NCBI GenBank assembly: GCA_017882935.1 | Contig: JADGOP010000097.1 | Coordinates: 1-7,769 of the forward strand | DNA length: 7,769 bases | Direction: 5' to 3' | Origin: Actinomycetota bacterium | Lineage (GTDB): Bacteria > Actinomycetota > Acidimicrobiia > Acidimicrobiales > Iamiaceae | In this document: positions 1 to 4,555 of the stretch, in pieces | Position numbering within the stretch: the stretch's first letter is position 1 | How the letters are laid out: each line of letters opens with the position of its first letter | The notes under the pieces: model-generated | What the model saw: the letters and a program-made list of their open reading frames with translations, nothing else | Database searches by the model: none | What the model was told of the DNA's origin: nothing | Translations under genes and position numbers: made by a program

Positions 1-266
1 ACGGGCTCGGCGCCATCGCGAACCTCGCCGGGCAGGTGGCCGCCGGCTCGGCACCCGCCAACGCGGTGCCGTGGCTCCAGCGCTGGGGCGACCAGGTCGA
101 CGGGCGCGGCGCGTGCCGGCTGCCCGACGGCGCGGTGCGCCTGCTGCGCAGCGCCCTCCGCGTGTTCGGCAACGAGATCGACCAGCACCTCGGCCTGGCG
201 CGCTGCCCGCTGGGCTCGGTGGGCTTCCTGCCGTTCCCCGACCACGGGAGCGCGCCATGGCGGTGA
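1..266 (+). CDS. NuoF-like NADH-binding Fe-S flavoprotein, C-terminal fragment
   Basis: The frame is open from the left edge (first full codon at base 3) to TGA at 264-266, giving the last 87 residues of a longer protein. The fragment opens with GLGAIANLAGQ, the stretch that normally follows the CGxC of the NuoF-type 4Fe-4S domain. It then carries GRGACRLPDG (Cys at visible residue 38), an SALRVF helix and a final Cys at residue 68. This is the C-terminal layout of the 'NADH-ubiquinone oxidoreductase-F iron-sulfur binding region' proteins of actinobacteria. Members of that family usually carry an FMN/NADH module and pass electrons from NADH through an Fe-S cluster. The NADH/FMN part lies outside the window, so the full function is inferred. 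The gene overlaps the ferredoxin gene by 10 bases, which suggests translational coupling and a shared electron route. It is probably not a core complex I subunit, because no other nuo genes are visible. Confidence 0.75.
   Translation, partial: GLGAIANLAGQVAAGSAPANAVPWLQRWGDQVDGRGACRLPDGAVRLLRSALRVFGNEIDQHLGLARCPLGSVGFLPFPDHGSAPWR
246..250 (+). promoter_or_regulatory. Ribosome binding site of the ferredoxin gene
   Basis: GGGAG lies 6 bases before ATG 257 and inside the end of the upstream coding frame. It supports the ATG at 257 as the start, although the same frame is open further upstream. Confidence 0.5.
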
Positions 267-487
267 CGCGCCGCCTCGCGGTCGATCCCATCCGCTGCGA
301 CGGGCGCGGGCTCTGTGCCGAGCTGTTCCCCGAGCGCGTGTCGCTCGACGACTGGGGCTTCCCCATCGTCGATCCCACGCCGATCGACGCCGCGCTGCTG
401 CGCGACGCCCGTCGTGCCGTGCAGCTCTGCCCGGTACTGGCGCTGCGCCTCGAGGCTGTGCCGGTGGAGGTCCCCCTGCGCCACTGA
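257..487 (+). CDS. Three-cysteine ferredoxin (3Fe-4S type)
   Basis: This is a small ferredoxin of 76 residues. The visible ligands are C14 and C20 in RCDGRGLC, and C58 in QLCPV. The position that would complete a CxxCxxC motif is R17 rather than Cys. Ferredoxins of this pattern (Cx5C...CP) usually hold a [3Fe-4S] cluster or a 4Fe-4S cluster with an unusual ligand. The family serves as a one-electron carrier, often to P450s or with the NuoF-like protein encoded just upstream. The ATG at 257 is chosen because it has a GGGAG site before it and gives the usual short ferredoxin length. The longer in-frame extension from base 71 is Arg/Pro-rich and out of frame with the upstream gene. The 10-base overlap with the NuoF-like gene implies an operon and probable redox partnership. 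Arg at the variable ligand position is unusual in my experience; His is common in relatives. Confidence 0.88.
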   Translation: MAVTRRLAVDPIRCDGRGLCAELFPERVSLDDWGFPIVDPTPIDAALLRDARRAVQLCPVLALRLEAVPVEVPLRH

Positions 488-513
488 GCCACGCGGGGCC
501 GGCCCGGTCCACC

Positions 514-519
514 TACGCT
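514..519 (+). promoter_or_regulatory. Putative leaderless -10 element of the VOC gene
   Basis: TACGCT fits the actinobacterial TANNNT -10 pattern. It sits six bases before ATG 526, so transcription would begin at or next to the start codon. No Shine-Dalgarno sequence precedes this ATG, which agrees with leaderless translation. No good -35 is seen at the usual spacing, so the call is tentative. Confidence 0.4.
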
Positions 520-525
520 CCGGCG

Positions 526-1155
526 ATGACCGAGCCGCGACCTTCGATCGACGAGTTGGTGGTGGGCGACGAGCCCGAGACCTGGACGGCTGCGGGCTTC
601 ACCGTCGACGGCGACACCTGCCGCATCGGCACCGTGCGGGTGCGCCTGGCCGGCCGTGACGCGGGGTCGGGCATCAGTGCCTGGTCCCTGCGCAACCTCC
701 TGGTCGCGGGCGACATCGACGGCATCCCCACCAGCTCGAGCGACCGTGCCCCGGCCACCCCCGCCCAGCACGAGTGCGGGGCAGGGCTGGTCGACCACGT
801 CGTGCTCATGAGCCCCGACGGCGAGCGCACGGCCGCGGCCGTGTCCGCGGCCACCGGCCTCGAGGTGCGGCGGGTCCGCGACACCGACAGCTACGGCATG
901 CCCATGCGCCAGCGCTTCTTCCGCCTCGGCGAGGTGCTGCTCGAGCTGGTGAGCTCCGAGCCGCCGGCCCCGGGCCCGGTCGCCTTCTTCGGGCTGGCCG
1001 TGACCGTCGACGACCTCGACGCGCTGCCGGCGCTGCTCGGCGAGCACGTGGGTGCCATCAAGGACGCGGTGCAGCCGGGTCGACGCCTGGCCGCGCTGCG
1101 CCACCGCGCCCTCGACATCTCGGTGCCGATGATCTTCATGTCGCCCGAGCCCTGA
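526..1155 (+). CDS. VOC (glyoxalase-fold) family protein
   Basis: The protein has 209 residues and resembles the vicinal oxygen chelate superfamily. A short N-terminal module (about residues 20-75) is followed by one clear beta-alpha-beta-beta-beta unit. That unit begins GLVDHVVL (residues 87-94), contains ATGLEVRRVRD and RFFRLGEVLLELV, and ends near 143. A second unit begins FFGLAVTVDDLDALPALL (154-171) and ends ISVPMIFM (198-205). H91 and E140 sit where VOC enzymes place metal ligands. The matching position of the last unit, G156, is not His, so any metal site would use a different set. VOC members include glyoxalases, dioxygenases and resistance proteins; the substrate cannot be told here. 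The start ATG 526 lies 38 bases after the ferredoxin stop and seems to have its own leaderless promoter. The gene converges on the desaturase, leaving only 19 bases between stop codons. Confidence 0.75.
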   Translation: MTEPRPSIDELVVGDEPETWTAAGFTVDGDTCRIGTVRVRLAGRDAGSGISAWSLRNLLVAGDIDGIPTSSSDRAPATPAQHECGAGLVDHVVLMSPDGERTAAAVSAATGLEVRRVRDTDSYGMPMRQRFFRLGEVLLELVSSEPPAPGPVAFFGLAVTVDDLDALPALLGEHVGAIKDAVQPGRRLAALRHRALDISVPMIFMSPEP

Positions 1156-1174
1156 GGCCGGGGTCGGGGACGGG

Positions 1175-2092
1175 TCAGGCGACGAGCGCGGCCTCGAGCT
1201 GCTCGTCGCGGCGGCGAGCAACCCGGCGACCGGCCCGCCCGATGCGCTCGATGCGCTTCAGCACGCGGTCGCGGGCCAGCTCGGCCTCGTCGTCGAGGCC
1301 CTCGAGCTCGGCCAGGCGCCACTGGCGCAGCACCGTGGGCGTGAGCACCGCGTCGTGGTGCACCTGGAGGTCGTAGATGCCCGAGCGGGCGATGGCGGCG
1401 GCGTGGGCGCCGAAGTCGACGATGCCGGTGCCCGGCATCTCGAAGGTGCGGACCTGGCGCTCGATGGCGCACACCGTGGCCGACGGGTCGATCTCGAGCG
1501 CGGCGCTCACGAGATCGCGGTAGAAGAGGAAGTGCAGGTTCTCGTCGGCGGCGACGCGGTTCATCAGCGCCACGCCGACCGGGTCGGTGAGGTGCTGGCC
1601 GGTGTTGCGGTGCGCCACGCGGGTGGCGAGCTCCTGCATGGCCACGTAGGCCAGGCCGTCGAGCGGGCTCGGCGGCTGGGGCACCTGGCCCCCGCTGACC
1701 TGCTGCATGCGGGCCCGCTCGAGCTCCACGGGGTCGAGCAGGCGGGTGACCGTGAGGTAGTCGCGCATCACGATCGAGTGGCGGCCCTCCTCGGCGGTCC
1801 AGCGCCGGCTCCACGTGCCCCACGCCTCGTCGGCGCCGTACATGCCCTCGATGGTGTGGAAGTAGTAGGGCAGGTTGTCCTCGGTGAGGAGGTTCACGAA
1901 CAGGGAGCTGCGCACGCCGTCGGGGAGCGGCTCACGGGTGGCGTCCCAGACCTCGTCCGGCTCGAAGTCACGGCCGCGGCTCCACGGGACGAACTCGTGG
2001 GGGAACCACTCCTTGGAGCGCTCGAGGTGGGTGTTGAGCAAGCGCTCCACGACAGGGGTGAGCTCGGCGATGACGCCGGAGGGGTGAGGCAT
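1175..2092 (-). CDS. Acyl-ACP desaturase (ferritin-like di-iron, DesA/FA_desaturase_2 type)
   Basis: The protein has 305 residues and a soluble di-iron desaturase fold. All six expected ligands are visible and correctly spaced: E71 in LLTEDNLPYY, E102 and H105 in EEGRH, E154 in MQELATR, E184 and H187 in ADENLH. The spacings (31, 52 and 30 residues between Glu ligands) are close to those remembered for plant stearoyl-ACP desaturase (38, 53, 33). Enzymes of this family insert a double bond into an acyl chain on acyl carrier protein, using O2 and electrons from a ferredoxin. In actinobacteria they act in the cytosol in unsaturated fatty acid or mycolate-type lipid synthesis. The C-terminus is Arg/Glu-rich. 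The start ATG 2092 has no Shine-Dalgarno sequence but follows a -10 element by six bases, so it is probably leaderless. A palindromic operator covers the promoter, which suggests control by a repressor not encoded here. Chain length and bond position cannot be told. Confidence 0.92.
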   Translation of the reverse strand: MPHPSGVIAELTPVVERLLNTHLERSKEWFPHEFVPWSRGRDFEPDEVWDATREPLPDGVRSSLFVNLLTEDNLPYYFHTIEGMYGADEAWGTWSRRWTAEEGRHSIVMRDYLTVTRLLDPVELERARMQQVSGGQVPQPPSPLDGLAYVAMQELATRVAHRNTGQHLTDPVGVALMNRVAADENLHFLFYRDLVSAALEIDPSATVCAIERQVRTFEMPGTGIVDFGAHAAAIARSGIYDLQVHHDAVLTPTVLRQWRLAELEGLDDEAELARDRVLKRIERIGRAGRRVARRRDEQLEAALVA

Positions 2093-2096
2093 GAAT

Positions 2097-2124
2097 CCAG
2101 CCTACCTACTGGTAGGTAGGCTGG
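2097..2124. promoter_or_regulatory. 28-bp palindromic operator (TetR-like)
   Basis: Two perfect 13-base arms, CCAGCCTACCTAC and GTAGGTAGGCTGG, flank a 2-base centre (TG). The length and the TACCTAC...GTAGGTA core resemble operators of TetR-family repressors, many of which control lipid genes in actinobacteria; the family assignment is inference. The site covers the desaturase promoter from the edge of the -35 to the whole -10, and ends four bases before the start codon. A bound protein would therefore block RNA polymerase directly. It is not a likely terminator, since no gene is transcribed into it. Confidence 0.8.
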
Positions 2125-2127
2125 AAA
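2099..2127 (-). promoter_or_regulatory. Leaderless promoter of the desaturase gene
   Basis: On the minus strand, TTTCCA (2127-2122; four of six matches to TTGACA) and TAGGCT (2104-2099; TANNNT) are separated by 17 bases. The -10 is followed by six bases and then the ATG, so the transcript should start at or near the start codon. The promoter lies almost wholly within the palindrome at 2097-2124. Confidence 0.6.
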
Positions 2128-2351
2128 GCGCAGGACGCGGATTCGCGCCCTGCCAGCGGGTACTCGGGTCGGAACCGACGATCGGTCGGTGAGCGCGACC
2201 CTGTGACCTGCGCCGATTCCGCTCCGTGGGGGTCACGCGCGCAGCGCGCAGAACCCCGAGTTTTGGACGAATCGCTTCAGCAGAGGCCGCGAGTAGGCCG
2301 AAGTACCTACCTTCCCGCCCCCGCAGTCTCTCCACTGAGGTGTCTCCTTTC

Positions 2352-4178
2352 ATGCGTTCGTCCGCACGCGCGGGCAGCATTGCGCTGCTCGCCGCCTTCC
2401 TCGCCGCGCTCATCGCCACGTCGTGCCTGCCCCAGGTGGCCGCACCCGACGCGGCCCCACGAACCGCGGCGTTCTGGTACCTCTGGTACCCGCAGACCAC
2501 GACGGGCCACTACACCCCGTCCACCCAGCCCTACAGCTCCGACGACCCTGCGGTGTTGAAGACCCAGATCGACCAGATGCAGGGCGCAGGCATCCAGGTC
2601 GGCATCATCTCGTGGTTCGGTGCCGGCACCGAGAGCGAGGCGACCCGCATCCCCGCAGCGCTCTCGGCGGCCCAGGGCACCAACTTCCGGGAGACGCTGT
2701 ACTACGAGCCCGAGGGCATCGGCGATCCCTCGTCGGCCACCATCGACAGCGACCTCACCTACATCGACCAGCACTACTCGTCGGCCTCGGCCTACCTCAG
2801 GGTCAACGGCAAGCCGGTGCTGTTCGTCTACGCCGACGCCAACGACGGCTGTGGCATGGCCGACCGCTGGGCGCAGGCGCCGGAGACCAAGAAGTTCTAC
2901 GTCGTGCTCAAGGTGTTCAGCGGCTTCGCCGCCTGCGCCAACCAGCCCGACGACTGGCACCAGTACGGCCCCGCGGGGGCCACCAGCGACCAGGGTGCGT
3001 ACAGCTACTCGGTGTCGCCCGGCTTCTGGAAGGGCACCGAGACCGCGCCGCGCCTGGCACGTGACCTCGCCCGCTGGCGCACCGACCTCCAGGCCATGAA
3101 GGCGAGCCCCGCCCGCTGGCACCTGATCACCACGTTCAACGAGATGGGTGAAGGCACGGGCATCGAGCCCACGTCGCAGTACGGCACCGCGTACCTCGAC
3201 ACGGTGCGCGACGTGCTGCTCGGATCGGGCAGCACCGCCACCACGGCACCCGCCACCACCGCCCCCCCCACCACGGCGCCCGCCACCACGGCGCCCGCCA
3301 CCACGGCGCCTGCGACGACGGCGCCACCGACCACCGCGCCGCCCACCACGCTGCCCACCTCGTCGGGCGTCTGCGCCGCGACGAGCTCGCACCCGGCCAT
3401 CAGCCACGTGGTGGTGTTCTCGAACGAGAACAAGACGTGGTCCGGCGTGGGCGGCACGCAGTTCCAGAGCATGCCGTACCTCAACAGCCTGGCGAAGCAG
3501 TGCCGCACCTACGCCAACTGGACCGAGACCGACACCTCGCAGAACAGCGCGTCGCAGTACCTCGGCGTGACCACCGGGGTGAAGCAGGCCAGCGGCACCG
3601 ACAACAACGTGCTCTCGGACTGCAACCCCGACATCACCAGCTGCCGCAGCCTGACCGACAACATCTTCCGGCAGGTCCGGGCCAGCGGCGGCACCGTCCG
3701 CTCGTACGTGGAGGGTGCCACCACCGGCTGCTCCGCGGCGGGCAACGCCGCCAAGCACGTGCCCGCGCTCTACATGATGGGTGGCAACGACCAGTCGTCC
3801 TGCTCGGCCGAGGTGCGGCCGCTCAGCGAGTTCAACCCGAACGCGTTGCCGACCTTCTCCTTCATCACGCCGACGCTGTGCAACGACATGCACGACTGCG
3901 GCGTGTCGACCGGTGACGCCTGGCTGAAGGCCCACCTCCAGCCGGTGCTCGACTCCGCCGCCTACAAGTCGGGCTCGGTGCTGGTGGAGGTGTGGTTCGA
4001 CGAGGACCACCCGGTTCCGAACATGCTGCTGAACCCGGCGATCCCCGCCGGTGTCGACACCACCACCGCGGCGACGCACTTCGGAGCCCTCCGCCTGTGG
4101 GAGGACCTGCTGGGCCTGCCCCACCTCCCCGGCGCCGCCGGCGCCGTCGACCTGCGCCCCTCGCTCAACCTGCAGTAG
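2352..4178 (+). CDS. Exported GH99-like glycosidase fused to PF04185-type phosphoesterase
   Basis: The protein has 608 residues. Residues 1-25 form an export signal with a hydrophobic core and a possible lipobox, IATSC (C25), so it may be a lipoprotein. Residues about 38-290 resemble the GH99/GH71-like barrel: FWYLWYP (41-47), IISWFGAG (S87, W88), YYEPEG (E119, E121) and FNEMGEGTGIEP (E264, E267). The E-x-x-E pair matches the catalytic pair I recall in GH99 alpha-mannan endo-enzymes. Residues 297-333 are a TTAPA/TTAPP linker. Residues about 345-605 resemble the acid phosphatase/phospholipase C phosphoesterase family: NENKTW (E359, N360), QNSASQYL (candidate nucleophile S399), NDMHDC (D512, H514, D515), GDAWL (D522), WFDEDH (D550, E551) and H576. 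The E-N, Ser and D-E set agrees with AcpA-type enzymes. Each domain has an even number of Cys, consistent with disulfides outside the cell. The start at 2352 is chosen because it gives the signal peptide and has GAGG upstream; the frame extends to 2226 without a signal. The substrate is unknown; a phosphorylated glycan or glycolipid is a guess. Confidence 0.82.
   Translation: MRSSARAGSIALLAAFLAALIATSCLPQVAAPDAAPRTAAFWYLWYPQTTTGHYTPSTQPYSSDDPAVLKTQIDQMQGAGIQVGIISWFGAGTESEATRIPAALSAAQGTNFRETLYYEPEGIGDPSSATIDSDLTYIDQHYSSASAYLRVNGKPVLFVYADANDGCGMADRWAQAPETKKFYVVLKVFSGFAACANQPDDWHQYGPAGATSDQGAYSYSVSPGFWKGTETAPRLARDLARWRTDLQAMKASPARWHLITTFNEMGEGTGIEPTSQYGTAYLDTVRDVLLGSGSTATTAPATTAPPTTAPATTAPATTAPATTAPPTTAPPTTLPTSSGVCAATSSHPAISHVVVFSNENKTWSGVGGTQFQSMPYLNSLAKQCRTYANWTETDTSQNSASQYLGVTTGVKQASGTDNNVLSDCNPDITSCRSLTDNIFRQVRASGGTVRSYVEGATTGCSAAGNAAKHVPALYMMGGNDQSSCSAEVRPLSEFNPNALPTFSFITPTLCNDMHDCGVSTGDAWLKAHLQPVLDSAAYKSGSVLVEVWFDEDHPVPNMLLNPAIPAGVDTTTAATHFGALRLWEDLLGLPHLPGAAGAVDLRPSLNLQ
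3240..3350 (+). repeat. 15-bp tandem repeat encoding a TTAPA/TTAPP linker
   Basis: Seven full pentads TTAP[A/P] plus a final TT are encoded, about 7.4 copies of a unit close to ACCACGGCGCCCGCC. The copies at about 3279-3323 are nearly identical, while the outer ones have drifted at third positions (CCC/CCT, ACC/ACG). Such Thr/Pro/Ala stretches act as extended, often glycosylated, linkers in exported actinobacterial proteins. The repeat may vary in copy number between strains. Confidence 0.9.
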
Positions 4179-4200
4179 CGAGGGCGGGTCACCTGACCTT

Positions 4201-4235
4201 CGGTCCCGGAGTCGCGGCCAGCGGCTCCGGGACCG
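4201..4235. terminator. Bidirectional hairpin terminator
   Basis: CGGTCCCGGAG (4201-4211) and CTCCGGGACCG (4225-4235) are perfect 11-base arms around a 13-base loop. The hairpin lies 22 bases after the phosphoesterase stop and just past the stop of the small gene on the other strand, so it can serve both converging genes. There is no long T run, as is common for actinobacterial terminators. Confidence 0.75.
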
Positions 4236-4243
4236 TTGTCGCG

Positions 4244-4459
4244 TCAGGGCTCGATCTGGCCCTCGCCCTTCACCTTGGCGCCGCGCTCGATGGCCTCGCG
4301 GTAGTGCTCGGCGACGGCCTCGTCGGACACGTTGGTCTCGGCCGCCTGCTCCTCGTCGGGGGTGGGCGGTCGGTCGGCGTGCCCACGGGTGCGGGCATCG
4401 GCGTCCTCGAACTCCACCGTCTCGTCGGTCACGTCACCGGGGTGCTGCTCGGCGTTCAT
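4244..4459 (-). CDS. Small acidic conserved-type protein of unknown function
   Basis: The protein has 71 residues and starts MNAEQHPGDVTDE. It is rich in Glu, Asp and Ala, with no Cys, signal peptide or membrane segment, so it is probably cytosolic. The segment ADRPPTPDEEQAAE (about residues 28-41) is followed by a predicted helix, VAEHYREAIERGAKV, and the tail KGEGQIEP. This arrangement recalls a small hypothetical family I have seen in many actinobacteria, ending in a GAxVKGEGxI-like motif; no function is known to me. The start at ATG 4459 is chosen because AGGAGG lies five bases before it; a longer frame to 4492 lacks such a site. The gene converges on the phosphoesterase gene and shares its terminator. 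It lies 96 bases after the DUF2207 gene with a hairpin between, so it may be a separate transcript. Confidence 0.72.
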   Translation of the reverse strand: MNAEQHPGDVTDETVEFEDADARTRGHADRPPTPDEEQAAETNVSDEAVAEHYREAIERGAKVKGEGQIEP

Positions 4460-4464
4460 CACGG

Positions 4465-4470
4465 CCTCCT
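4465..4470 (-). promoter_or_regulatory. Strong Shine-Dalgarno site of the small acidic gene
   Basis: On the minus strand AGGAGG is followed by five bases and then ATG 4459. It is the best ribosome site in the window. It fixes the start of this short gene and argues that the gene is real. Confidence 0.8.
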
Positions 4471-4530
4471 GGGCTCGGCTACGCCGCTGCACTGCCCGGG
4501 AACCGCGGTCGTGAAACCGCGTGCCGGCTC

Positions 4531-4550
4531 GCCCGCCCTGACCGGCGGGC
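4531..4550 (-). terminator. Hairpin after the DUF2207 gene
   Basis: GCCCGCC (4531-4537) and GGCGGGC (4544-4550) form a perfect 7-base stem with a 6-base loop, five bases beyond the DUF2207 stop codon. It has no T run. It may end or weaken transcription before the small acidic gene. Chance GC-rich pairing cannot be excluded. Confidence 0.5.
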
Positions 4551-4555
4551 CACCC

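Larger units (their letters stand above)
2093..2351. other. Divergent intergenic region between desaturase and glycosidase-phosphoesterase genes
   Basis: This 259-base stretch is the only sizeable gap in the window and holds no convincing gene. At its left end is the desaturase promoter and operator. Further right are a 6-base inverted repeat, ACCGAC/GTCGGT, at 2174-2179 and 2185-2190; a widely spaced pair GTGACC (2203-2208) and GGTCAC (2231-2236); and a GCGCGC/GCGCGC palindrome near 2236-2249. A second TACCTAC heptamer, also the core of the desaturase operator half-site, lies at 2304-2310. TACCTT at 2308-2313 is a possible -10 for the plus-strand gene, with GAGG at 2337-2340 as its ribosome site. 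None of these right-hand elements is strong alone. Confidence 0.5.

Noticed and set aside
891..2119. Long frames overlapping the VOC and desaturase genes (minus 891-1823, plus 1355-2119).
   Set aside because: The desaturase frame has all six di-iron ligands at the right spacing; the overlapping frames have only low-complexity Arg/Ala/Gly or Val/Gly/His sequence.
2226..2351. Longer N-terminus for the exported protein, from a GTG or ATG-like start at 2226.
   Set aside because: The added 42 residues are Arg/Ser-rich and would bury the signal peptide; ATG 2352 puts the signal at the N-terminus and has GAGG upstream.
2102..2500. A 132-codon minus-strand frame in the divergent intergenic region and the start of the exported protein gene.
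   Set aside because: It covers the signal peptide region antisense, ends inside the operator palindrome, has no good ribosome site at its start and no recognisable motif.
2307..4124. A 605-codon open frame on the minus strand, opposite the glycosidase-phosphoesterase gene.
   Set aside because: Its product is dominated by Gly, Arg, Val and Ala with long Gly/Arg runs opposite the TTAP linker, and it has no domain-like motif. It arises from high GC in the real gene on the other strand.
4504..4521. CGCGGT/ACCGCG inverted repeat upstream of the small acidic gene as a possible operator.
   Set aside because: Arms of six GC-rich bases are expected often by chance here, and no clear promoter is visible around it.
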